Shown: positions 36,536 to 49,000 of the stretch, in pieces
How the letters are laid out: each line of letters begins with the position of its first letter
Numbering within the stretch: position 1 is the stretch's first letter
Notes under the pieces: generated by a model
What the model was told of the DNA's origin: nothing
The model's database searches: none
The model's input: the letters and a program-made list of their open reading frames with translations, nothing else
Made by a program: the position numbers and the translations under genes
From: Xanthostigma xanthostigma
Lineage: Eukaryota; Arthropoda; Insecta; Raphidioptera; Raphidiidae
Reading direction: 5' to 3'
DNA length: 64,000 nt
Assembly: GCA_963575645.1 (NCBI GenBank)
Contig: OY754476.1
Span: 1,922,001 to 1,986,000 of the forward strand

Positions 36536-38507
36536 TCAAACGTCAAGGAAATCTTTCAGAAGAGTCGTTCGCCGTTTTTCAGCTATATCCATTTGATTTT
36601 CTAAATCACCCCTATCAGTCGTTTCAGCACGTTCAATCTTCCATGACAAATTTTCAATTTCCGCCTCCAACTGAGCTTGCTGGTATTCAAACAACTCTTT
36701 TCTGGGACCCGGATCCATATAATAAGCATACGGATACGTATATTGTAATGTGTAACGACAACGGGCTAACAAAGACGCAGCAGCGAACAAATATTGCCAA
36801 TCTATCCAAGTACCTAGATTGTTCATTACTTTTTGATTTATTCTAGCTTTAAGTTTTTCTAACGTTTGTTCTTCTAATTTTAAAGACTTTGAGTGATTTT
36901 CCCATCTTTCATAATAATGAAGGTATTTTTTCAGAGCTTCGCGTGCCTGAAATCAAAATATTTGGATTTTTTACTTTTGATTCCCTAATCTCCTTTGGCT
37001 TATTATTGAATTTGAAGTATACAAACCTGTGCATGCACTGATTCATGAGCAATGTTTGGATTTTCTTTGTAGCGTGAACATTCATAATATTCCGATCCAT
37101 GGGCTTTCCAATCTCCTAAACACATCCAACAAAAATCATGCTTGCAATTGTAACACTGCATATGATTACAACCACCGTTCTTTTCAATGCAAATGTGACA
37201 TTTAGGGCAATCTTTTGTATGGGCACTAATATAATTAGCTGTCTCGCTATCATCGGCGCATTTCGTTAACCATTTTTTAATTATTAAACAATCAGTTGGT
37301 GCATGGTAGTCTGTTCCGCATCTAAAATATTGATCACATTTAATATATATATTTACGATTTCAATAAATTTTCAATTGGATTTATTACTTTACACGCTAA
37401 CGTGACACAAAGCAGACGTACAATTTAGATTATCAATAATAATTATTGATAATCTAAATAATAGAAGCAATGTACAATTTTAAATTTATCCTCTGCAAAA
37501 ATAATCTATTGTTTGGAATTCTAGGTTTTAAAATATCAAACACTATAACTGTAAAAAGACGTACGTACTTAAAACAAAAAATGCTTTTACAGTGGGTACA
37601 GGTTACTCTTTTAGCTTTTGCTTCCTTTGCTCTGACCACCACCTGGCAATTAGGGCCAGGACAAAAACGTAGATGAGGATGAGCCTTCACGTAATCTTGG
37701 AAGGTAAATTGTTGGTACTTATTGCGTATGTTGGGTCGTGTTAACAAAGCTAAAACGAAATCTTCTGGCACAAAAACTTCACAGTCTCTTGCCATGCAGC
37801 TAATGCCTGTTGATACACCCTTTAAAGAAAATTACGAAATATTGGACAAACTATCCTTGATTTTTTATGATGTATCAAATAGATACTAAATATTTACCTG
37901 GTTTATTTGAACTTCAAAATGCATTGCCCAACACTCTTTACAAAACGAATGACCGCAGGACAAATTACAAAACTTATCGCATGGTAATTGTGATACACAG
38001 ACGGGGCATGGAACTGATGTACTTCCACGTGATAGTGCAGAATTTTGATTCATAAACATTTCTGTACCACGTGAATGTAAAAACCCTTTGCCTCCACTGT
38101 AATGCGTCGAAGAAATAAGACTCGCATTGTCGCGATACTTTTTTAATACATCCTGAGTTGCCCAGTTGTGTGCATGAAGTAAAACCTGATCAAAGAACAG
38201 ACATTCAGTATTGACTTTACGTGTTAATTTATTAATTATAAACGATTTGAAATTTTGACACATGGAAGTAAATACATACTTTCGCTAGGGAAGGTGTTAT
38301 TTGAAGATTATTACTAAGCCACTCTACCGATTCATTCAGAAGCCTTTCTACTTCTTCCACACTTAAACAATCATAAACAAAATATTCTGGGTCTGATTTG
38401 CTAGGATCTATCTGTTCTACATCACAGTCATCCACGATGTTATAGTAAGAATCATAATCGTCTAAACAGTCATTGTCTGAATATTCCATATCAGATTCAC
38501 CTGACAT
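36536..38507 (-). CDS. ari-2: Ariadne-2 RBR E3 ubiquitin-protein ligase
   Basis: RING-between-RING ligase of the ARIH2 branch; the family takes ubiquitin from an E2 onto a RING2 cysteine and works with neddylated cullin-5 complexes. Five exons join in frame to 490 residues: 38280-38507, 37898-38185, 37569-37819, 37027-37321, 36536-36946. The N-terminus is acidic and tyrosine-rich ([16 protein letters not shown]). RING1 is [20 protein letters not shown] and onward. The IBR includes [11 protein letters not shown] and [24 protein letters not shown]2 is [19 protein letters not shown], with catalytic C307 (GGCNHM) matching human ARIH2 C310 within a few residues. The C-terminal exon is the helical Ariadne domain ([38 protein letters not shown]). 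The third donor must fall after TTTAA (37,569) because only that phase restores K-C-G-T-D-Y. Confidence 0.95.
37424..37458. repeat. Short perfect palindrome in an ariadne-2 intron
   Basis: TTTAGATTATCAATAAT is followed directly by its reverse complement, giving about 35 bases of perfect dyad symmetry. Possibly a footprint of a tiny foldback. Confidence 0.6.
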
Positions 38508-39069
38508 TTTGTAAGTGTATTCTATTTCTACAACACTGCGCGTTACATAAAAATTAAAACAAAACGTGACAATATCCAAACTTATGCCATTATGCTACGT
38601 AAATAAGAAATTGATATAGTAAATATTTTTCTACACCATGCACCGTAATAAAAATGACGAAGATTAACTACTGTCGTCTTCGTATGATAATAATACACTT
38701 CACAAAATTCAATACCAATCTGAAGTTGGCTGCTACACAGAACGTGTATGTTCTCTGCACAGAACTGCATTCTGCACAGAACCGTAATAACTAACATTTT
38801 GCCATGGATGTACAGAACTATGGAGGGTAGTCCATATATGGAACCACAAAACACATGTTTTGTGTATGGAACTAAAAATGATGTGATGGTGTGAAACCAT
38901 TGAAACTAGTCTCCATATACGAAACTTCGTGGGCATTTAATTAAATGATTTAAAATAATTGTAGGTTTATAGGATTACCATCTTGAGGATTGCCTGTATA
39001 GAATGAACTCAAATTAATTATATATGAACAAAGTTAAAAGATTATAATATTACTATCGAGCCATATAAA

Positions 39070-39268
39070 CAGGGCCCGATCTACGAAGGAGGGGACAAAC
39101 CGGGCAATTGCCTGGGGCGGCAAAATTGAGGGCGGCGCGGCGTCGGCGGCGAAAATTTGAAAGATGGTTAAACAAAAAAAAAATTACACCATCTATGGAA
39201 CAACGCATGGGTAAAAGGCGGCAAATATTATTTTGCCCTGAACAGCGAAATAGCTGGATCGGGCCCTG
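39070..39268. mobile_element. hAT MITE with 8-bp target duplication (7/8)
   Basis: CAGGGCCCGATC and GATCGGGCCCTG are terminal inverted repeats. The flanks CATATAAA (39,062-39,069) and CGTATAAA (39,269-39,276) match at seven of eight bases. The interior is GC-rich (GCGGCGCGGCGTCGGCGGCG). A broken relative lies at 11,192. Confidence 0.75.
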
Positions 39269-39448
39269 CGTATAAATCATAAATTAAATTAGAGCAAAAC
39301 ATTTTATCAAATAAAAAAAACTTAAATCAAAATAGCTGCCTCCGTAAACATAAATTTCATTATTTTTAAATGCAGTTAAACTTCAAATTTATTCATAATT
39401 CGAATCGTGTCGTATTATTATTTAGCAGTATCGAGTATTTACAAACAT

Positions 39449-39557
39449 CATGCTAGTGTAGCGACAGATTTATTAATTAATAAGTCAGAATGATCTCTCT
39501 TTTACTTCAATGCTTTCGACTATCACAAGTCCCAAATCTGTCGCTACACTAGCATGA
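39449..39557. repeat. Foldback in the glycogenin upstream region
   Basis: CATGCTAGTGTAGCGACAGA and TCTGTCGCTACACTAGCATG are perfect inverted arms around about 60 unrelated bases. Probably a small MITE about 300 bp upstream of the glycogenin TATA box. Confidence 0.7.
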
Positions 39558-39817
39558 TCTAATAGAATTGAGTTTGAAATTAAAATGAAGCGTAAAGAGA
39601 AAAGACCCCTAATAAGTCAGTAAAAGTTTCCCTACGGATTCGTAAAGCCGCGTACTTGCGGGTAGTCTACATTTGCAAATCATCTGTCAGCATCTCATAC
39701 AGACAAAAATCAAATCAGGCCTCCTACAGCATTGGACTGCTGTCTGGTCCATAGACTACCAGTATACACTTTACACACACACACACAGCCATACGTACAT
39801 TGCTTCTATACGTACAG

Positions 39818-39825
39818 TATAAATA
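39818..39825 (+). promoter_or_regulatory. TATA box candidate for glycogenin
   Basis: TATAAATA lies about 260 bp upstream of the start codon. Transcription would begin near 39,850 and give a 5' UTR of about 230 bases. Position and sequence only. Confidence 0.4.
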
Positions 39826-40083
39826 GTATATCGTAGCATAGTATACAATATTATGTACATAACATAGCTTTTATTATTGTGTCGTATCGCGTCAGGTTTT
39901 AGCGTTAACAAGTCCCTAGTCTCTTGAATTGCTGGGCATCTGATTCAGTCAGTAATTCAGAAGACGTGGTAGTTAGTAGTGTGTAGACTTGCTTCTTAAT
40001 TTCAAATAAGTACTAATTTAAATATTTGATTTGTGCAATTTCTAACTGAAACTTACAAGAAGCGTAGTTTAAACTGTACGAAA

Positions 40084-43000
40084 ATGGGAGGTAAGCAAGA
40101 TTTAGTATTTATTAATGATCAAATCTGTCTAGATAGATATTATTGAAATACCGACAAGTTTCTAATTGCTAAGCTTTGCAGTTCATCTAATTAGCATGTG
40201 CATTTGGTAAACAGAAAAAATCACGCTGTGTATGACCTCATGACCTTCAAAAGTTGAACAATTTTGTTTTATCTATTTTTAATATAATATTATATCGTTG
40301 AGTTATAAATAGATTTCCCTGTCTTTTAAAGGAATTATTAGAGATAGGGTTAATGGGCTTAAAACATTCAAGTTTACTAACCTATCTTAGCGCTCTGATA
40401 ACGTTGCAACTATAATTTATTAATAAAACTAAGTAATAGAACATACAATGCATATTAATATAAGTATAGTACTATATTATAGTATTAAATTTTATGAATG
40501 AAGGTACATATATACTGATATGTACCTGCACTTTTTGAATTAAACGCTTATATTCATTTAAAATAACGGTTACGGAGAACCTTACACGACTTCCATGTTC
40601 AAAAATCATTTTTAACTTGCAAACTTTCAGTGGAATTTGTCAGATAGCAATTGTATACGAAACAAAATTGCGAATGTCTCCAAAATCAGTGATCCAATTG
40701 ACATACAGATCAATAGAACTGTAGTTCTTATACTATTACTGGCAGAAATATTAAAAAAAAATATTTCGAATGGTGAATTTCTGCAGAAGTAATTGTAATT
40801 TCACAAGCACAGCCGCCACAAGAATAACCACTTTTCTTAACGTTTTGGGGGTAGAACCAGAAGAGTATATTGCCGGTGTTCGTAACATACAGAAAAAAGT
40901 CTGGAAATATGTTCTACCGCCTAGATAGCACAAAATACCCAAAAAACCTCTAAAAACAAAATTAAGGACATAAGATTTCATTAGAATTTAATTTATTATC
41001 ATGATTTTTATTTAATATATTGATTAGATGTGTTTCAATTACTGTTGAAAATGAAACATTTGGTTCGCAAATAAGGAAATGTTTACAGATTTCAAATTCT
41101 CGTTAAACTAACATATGTGTGGAGTGGACGCTAGGCTATTTAGTTTCGGTATTATTTTTTGGCACAAATAACCTAAACTAACTACGTCGTGTCCGTGTGC
41201 TATTCAAGTAATGTAACCATGAACTAACTGCCTGCGAGCTCTTATTTTAAATAGTTTTATACCAAGGATGCGCAAAGTGCATTATTATTATTATTTATTA
41301 AATTGTTAATGAACCATATAATAATAATAAACCATTATATAAGATGGTGATAGTATATTGATTCTCCCTAATACCTAAATGATCAACGACTAGGAACCCA
41401 ATGAGTTCTTTCGTCATAGCTTATCAAGGGCGTAGATATTTTTTTTCCTGGGGGGAGGGGTAAAGCAAAACAAAATTCAATGTTTTTTTAAGTTGTATTC
41501 ATATCACACAGGAATACTCACGAAGGAAGGTGTCAAGCAAAGTATTAATTCCCAAATTAATTTTACAATTTTTTTTTCAAGAAGTATTTCTAAATTTTAT
41601 TTTTTAGCCAGGTATTCGTATTATTTTCAGCTGTAATTACTCCCTTACCCCCCCTTATCTACGCCCTTGTAGCTTATAAATATGAGAAGTTTTTTATCTG
41701 AAGAATTTTTTTAAAAAATATTAGTATTTAAAGTAATTTAATATTATTGAATTCAGAAATTTGGTATTTAATAAAGCATAGAAGACGATATTAGAAAGAA
41801 GCAGTTTTTCTGTAAACATCTTATTTAAAATAGTAACGAGCTATATCGTTGCTATATAATGTAATTTTTAGTAATGTTGTTTTTTTACGAGTTTTTTTTA
41901 CTAGACCGAATTTTTATGAATCTTGATTTTGGTACCCAAATTTGAAGCATACTTTTTATCCGTCAGTTGGGTTAAGAAAGGGTATCAAAACTGATAGACT
42001 TGCGGATAAACTGTGTATTATGCTAGTGTTTTAATATATTATTATACTTCACTAACTTTGACATACCTACATATACCTAAAATCAATTACAAGGATTTTT
42101 GTCATTATTTGTGAAGATTAGAAAAAAACTCACTGTACGGTTAGTCTTCAGTGAGTTTATTTATAAAACGAATACTAGTTCACATTTTAAAGTTTTCTGT
42201 ACTCCCACGTGGCATTCAAAATAGATTATAATTTTCATGGACTAAAATTGAGAAAGAAGAAATGTTACGCTGTGAAGAGCATCAAGAATAACTTCTATTT
42301 TACAAAACAGACGTTAATAATAAACTATTATTATTATTACTTTGCGAGAAACGTCTTTAAAACAGTAAATGCAATAAATGTGAAAATTCCTGTTTATTTT
42401 AACGAAATGATATTCTTTATGCAAATTTATGACCTTGCGTCAATATTGGCAGAATAATTTCTGTATTCACGAGAAGTTTTGATGTTGTCTAATTTTATTT
42501 TTATGGCGGCTGTAACATTTTTTCCGAAATTATTCTTTATTAAGCTCATTACGCAAACATTCGAATTTTTCTATTTTTTGACGTGATAACGTCTTATAAA
42601 TTGATGAATCACGTCAATATAAAAAGATGAAACACCGGCTGCATGCACGAAAAAGTGTAACGTTCCTAAAGTTCCGCCTGACCCTGTGCGTGATTATTAA
42701 ATATGATATTCGAGCGGAATACGTTATCACGTAAAACTATCGTCCGTAAACCGACTTTACAGACAACCAATTTTTTATTTTTTTTAATAGAATGTTCTAA
42801 AATGTTGGTGATGTTCAAATTAAAAAAATATTTTCATTGAACCGTCACATTTTTTATGAGAAGATGACACTTTTTACGTCATGGTAAAATAAATAAGGTC
42901 GACGAATATAAGTTTTAAGGAATGAATTCTAATATTGTAAAACGGGGTCTGCGTCAGTTAAATTAGGACGCATTCTAACCCTGACTTATTTGTCTGCAGG

Positions 43001-46000
43001 CGTCGTTTTGCATTGCTTTGCTATGTATTGCAAAGAAATGCGTCGCAATCTTCAGTTAAGCCACTTTCCATTTAACCGAAGAAGTAGCTTACGAGCAACG
43101 AGTGTTTTATGATTTCGAAATAATCCATTTTCATTTTCTCATATCAGTCTAATACTTTTCGAAAATCATGCAAATTGTCTATTCAAAGTAGATGATTTAA
43201 GATCAGTTTGAAGTTTGTTTTATAATTTAATGGAAAGTAGCTTATTTTATGTTTTAATTTGAAAAAAACATTTTTTACAAAACTTTACCTTTTTGATTTA
43301 ATCAATAAACTATATTATCAAGGAAGAGTCATTAGACTTGTGCATGCTATAAGAATGTTTGTCTTCGTTTTATAAAATACTAGTGGCCCTGGATTTGTAG
43401 ATTGTCACCGTTTTTTCGTCGACGCTTACGTTGCAAAAATGGTCTCCACGAAAAGCGCTTTTATTTTATCGCGATAATATATAGCCTATGTCCATTCTGA
43501 AGGTCCATTCTAAATATGTATACTAACTTTACCTCTTGAGCATATATAAGATTAATTATAGACGCTCGACAACTGAGATCATAAGCGTCGATATTAAAAA
43601 ATATATCGGAACAATCAGGATAAATCGACAGTAAAAAGGAAAGAGATTCTTGTAAATGACGTCTAGTCGCCATCAAGTGCGCGACGAGCCACCGTTGTTA
43701 TACTTAATCTGTGACGCATTTGCTTGTTTTCAAACCTTGATACATCTATCTGCATATAATTTTATGTGCGTAATTTCGAACTAATATTATATCAATAACC
43801 AGTAGCAGTACGTTAAATTTCACCGCATGACCGCTCAAGAAGATTACATTACAATATCTCTTTTCAATAAATAAATTTAAAGAAATCGCCCCTCTCAAAA
43901 GGAAATGTCAGTTAATGAAACCTTGTTTTTTCATTTGTTACAAATTAGCTATATTATAATAGAATAGTTGTAAATGAAGAGATAAATGAATCATTAATTA
44001 TTGTTCATTAATAATTAATTGATTTCTTTTAAACTTGACCCATTTATTTATCCAAACTAAACAGTAAAGTTCACTTTTTCTGTCGTTTTATTATCGTTTA
44101 TTAATAACTTAATGATTAATACATTATTACATATTTGTTTTGTATCAAATTAATAATGATAATCCAAAGGTATATGTCACTTTGGTCGGATGACCGAATC
44201 ATATTTTAGCCCAAAAAATACCGACACACGTTTGAATGTGTAAATATTTTATACATCAATACTGATAGAATTTCTGTTAATTATGTGATTGTTAATAGGT
44301 ACAGCATGGGTGACTTTGGCCACCAATGATTCATATTGTTTGGGAGCATTGGTACTAGCATATTCCCTCCGTAAAGTAGGAACAAAGCATCCTATGGCTA
44401 TATTAGTCACTACAGGTGTTTCGGACGCTATGAGGTATGTGAAGATTATATATTTATTTATTATTATCATTTTATAATAGATTCTATACTCTTTTAGATA
44501 AGTGAGAGCTTTCAGAATAACTAAATAAGCTTTCGGTCAAACGATTCCTTCCCCTGACCTCCTCCTTATTCCTACGCTCCTGATTATTTTGATTTATAGA
44601 CATTCGTGGTAGTGTAGAAGTGATCAAATTATCATTTTTATTGCAATTTTGTGGCAGTTCGCATTTGTTGGGTATTAATTATTGTATTGATATTAAATAT
44701 TATTTTTAATTCAATGCTGGATTTATTTTGTACTTGGTTTTTAAAAAATTTGAACCACAAAACCTCATGCCTGTATACATTACAATCCTGTAATAAGTAC
44801 ACCTCACAGAAAATATTAACGTATACTATTGTTTGGTTATGTAATTTAATACTTACTTGAATATACAGAAAACCGTTATAATTATGAAGTTACTCACCTA
44901 CTCAGCAATATTCATTTTTTCAGTTCGTTTTAATGTCAATATCCAAAACTAAATCTACAACGTTTTTGTCACATTTGTCAATCATAAAAATAACAGCCCA
45001 CAATCCTATATTTGAGTATACTCACGGCTGGATTTTAATAGCGTCGTTTCTGTTTTGCGACCTGTAAAGTTTTATGCACGCCAAAATACAACAATCCATA
45101 TTCGAATTTGTAGAAATATGAATTCCAGTCTATACTCACTAAACATAATAAACTTTTGGGTATACGTATATTGCGAACCACTGAGCGGTAACGTATATGT
45201 TCGAAAGTATACCTATAGTAGTATAGAGAGTAGAGAATAGACCTGGTTGCGTGAGGCTTTGATGTGGAATTAAATCATATGAAAAATGCATTCTTTTTTT
45301 GTTATTTTAGAGCTAAAATAGCTACCGTATTCAATGTAGTTAAAGAAGTAAATGTAATAGATTCAAAAGACCAAGAACGTTTACTTTTATTGAAGAGACC
45401 TGAACTTGGTATTACTTTTACAAAATTGCACTGTTGGCGGCTAACAGAATTCGACAAATGTGTATTTTTGGACGCCGATACATTGGTAAAATATTTATTT
45501 GTTTATATTAATTCTATTAAATAGATTTGGCAGTTAAATAATTTATAGAATAGAATAGATAGAATAGATTTTTATTGTCAATTGGAAATTACAAATATGT
45601 CAGTACAAATAAATTAAAATTTAAAGTTAATAAATTCGTAGATAGAATAGAATCCATTTGAGAGAAGTAAATCCTTATTTTTATTCTTAAAAGCACTCGA
45701 GGTAATAGTGCGATAAGTAATTATCAGGAAGTTTGTTATATAAAGTTGCTCCAAAGTTGTTAGGGTTGAATTTGAAAATATTAATATTAGCCCTTGGGAC
45801 ATCTAAATTATTTTTTCTACGCGTGTTATACTGATGGGAGCTATTGATTTGCTGATAATTATTTAAGTTTTTACGGACCTCTAATAGACAGTAATAAATA
45901 TAAATGCACGGTAAAGTCATAATACGTCTATTTAAAAATGTGCCTTTGCAGGATTCATATCTATTTATCTATTTAGATATATATATATTAGATAGATATT

Positions 46001-49000
46001 CTATTTAGATTCTATTCTATTTAGAATAATAATTCTCCCGAAAAATCAATGCTTGGTTTAAAGTAGGTACTCCAAATGATCAAATCTATTTAATTTACAA
46101 ATACTATTTTCCTTGTTACTCTTGTATAATTTCTAATTTGTATTTATTATCGAAGGTACTTAAAAATTGCGATGAATTATTTGATAGAGAAGAATTATCG
46201 GCTGCCCCTGATGTGGGTTGGCCAGACTGTTTCAACTCAGGAGTATTTGTATACCGCCCGTCTGAGCAAACATTTAAAAATCTTATCCAATTTGCTTTAG
46301 ATCATGGAAGTTTTGACGGTAAGACACCCTGTTTAAATCCTTCATCGTGATATGTGCGTAATTATTTATTTTTTTATTGTTCGTAGGCGGTGATCAGGGT
46401 TTACTGAATATGTATTTCTCAGGCTGGGCTCACACGGACATTAGCAAGCACTTGCCCTATATTTACAATATGGGTTCCGTTGCTGTTTATTCATATCTCC
46501 CTGCATTTAAACAGTAATGCTTAATGTAATATTATCGTCTTTCTCTATGTGGCCACTTGAATCATCTCGCTTAATTGCTCATTGAATTCCTATTATTAAA
46601 AGTCAAAAGGAATCATGGAACGTGCTTGTAAATGTGGGCATTAAGGATTATTGGAACTCTTCCATATTTCTTGATCACTGGACTCATAGAGGGAGTCGAC
46701 TGTACAATATATTAATTTTTATTTTCGTATTTAAAACAATCCTATAATATAATGTCTTCGTTATTTATAAAAGTCTTTATTAATTGATTATGCAATTTTC
46801 AACCGTCTGTATCAATAACATCGTTGTTGCTAAGAAAAACGTATTTTTAGCAATTTATTAGTTTATTACGATGTTTTCGTTGCACGTGTATGATGTATTG
46901 GTCAAATGTCAAGTGTTTACAAAATAAATAATAGTGACTAAAATTAACAAAGCTAATCCCAATTTTTATCTTAATGGAAATTAAATTGAATTTAAATCAA
47001 GGCATAATAAATGCTTAAATTGCAAATTTATTTAGGTTCGGCGAAGGCGTAAAGATCGTACATTTCCTGGGTACAGCAAAACCATGGTTACAGTATTTTG
47101 ATACAGAAACGCGTATTGTCAGACCATCTTCTGGTTGTGAACACTTGCAAAGAGTTCTACAAATTTGGTGGGACATATTCTGCTCACATATTCATCACGA
47201 TCTTTCTCCAACTATGGTAAGTCGCAAGCTTAAAAACTTTTAGCGTATGAAAATGTAATATATTTTATTTTATTAATATTCCCTTAACTGATTGATTTGT
47301 GACTAAATTTTTTTTAATATTTTCGCACTCTCACTAAACACAAAGTGTTTTTTGGACTATTCTAATAATCAAGAGGTGAGCTGAGTTGCACTACATAAAT
47401 AAATCTAACTTCTATAGCTGTTGTGTGTGTTGATTCCGCTCTTTTTATAGCTTTTAAAAATTTTTAAGTAAATATTTACAAATTAAATTGTGCATTTTAC
47501 TGCGTACATTTTTAGCATTGTTTATTTATTGAACATATATTTTGGAATAATGTCAATTCGTGTTCTGTATTCAGTTATTCGATAATAATACTATTTATTT
47601 AAATAATTTAAGATTCTGTAAAATTAGTTCTCAAATAAGTATTGTTTTCGTATTTATTATCTAATAATTGTTTAATATTAGAAAAGCGTTCAGAGATATT
47701 TTCTTTAAATAATAAAAGAAAGAAATAATAATAGCAAATAACGTACAGAAAGAATTTAGATTATTCTAAAATCCATATTAAAGCAAATAAATATACATAA
47801 TATGTTGCATTTGAGACGATGGATTGAGATGCACATGTTTTACTTAATTAACTTTGCGCGCTTGTTAATCGGTTTTAACAGCGTATTATGGTCATTATGC
47901 TAAATAAATCTTCATACAGAAGTCCACTGTTGCATATGTTGCACGATGAATGGAATTCACTGTATAAAGGACTATAAATAAGGCTGATGAAGATTGGTGC
48001 AAGTCTAATATAAAATTAAACAACATTTATTCAGTCGTTTATTATTACAAGATTTGTTGATTCGTTTTTACGTGTAGATAATATTTGAAATAAATTTTGA
48101 TTGCTTCATCAGCCATCGGTGAATGTCGCATTGCCACTCACGATTTAAAAGAGAATCAATACACATATTACTCTCTTATTTAAAAATAAATCACTATTTG
48201 TGTTGCACCTTTTTCTTCTTTTGCATGCACTCGTTTGGCTGTACGATATAGATTCGCTCTGGCACAGGAACAATCCATTCTCTGACCGAATCCTTTCCCA
48301 AAGTCGTCCTGTCCTACGAAACGTACGCTGACGGAGACAACCCTGACTACCCACAATATTCTCCATGGCACGATGGAAGTGTAATTTATAAACCAGATAA
48401 TTGGGATCCTTGGGAAAATTATACGGAAAATCATAATCCTGATGAAAATAAAGAAAATACGTATAAAGGGGAAAATCATGATCAATATTTTGAAAGTAGC
48501 AATCGTATTGATGAGCAAAATAATATTAAACATTTAGAAATCAAGGATCATAGCGATTCGTACGGTATATCTCATCATTATGAGCATCATACTTCCCATA
48601 ATCCCGATGAAACATTCAATCCACAGGATCACCAACATTCTGAACATTCCTATTCAATTCAACAATCTGATCAAAATGAATCTCAACAGCCCACTTATAA
48701 TCATGTGGAACATCATCAGGAAACACACTATCCACATGAGCATATACATCATCACATTCAACCTGACACATCCCAATCTAATGATCATTATCATCATTCA
48801 GAACATTCCTATTCAAATCAATCATTTCATCATAATAATACTCAACAGCCCACTTATAACATTCAACATAATTATCACAGCTCGGTACAGCATCTTGAAC
48901 AAATCAGTACACATGTTCCTGATCCTAATCACAAACCGTACAAGGAAACGTTTGAAGAAGTACATTTTTACAAAAATACGCCCTCAGCTAAAGATAAAAT

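Larger units (their letters stand above)
38508..40083. other. Intergenic region between ariadne-2 and glycogenin (divergent promoters)
   Basis: The two genes are transcribed away from each other, so both promoters must lie here. It contains a hAT MITE (39,070-39,268), a foldback (39,449-39,557), a short (CA)n run at about 39,773-39,788 and a TATA box at 39,818. No coding sequence was supported. Confidence 0.6.
40091..44298. other. First intron of glycogenin
   Basis: Long intron following a 7-base coding exon. It contains a hAT MITE (41,425-41,669), an inverted-end dispersed element (42,579-42,777) and a repeat related to 56,480-56,650 at about 43,378-43,500. No exon-like stretch was seen. 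Confidence 0.6.
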
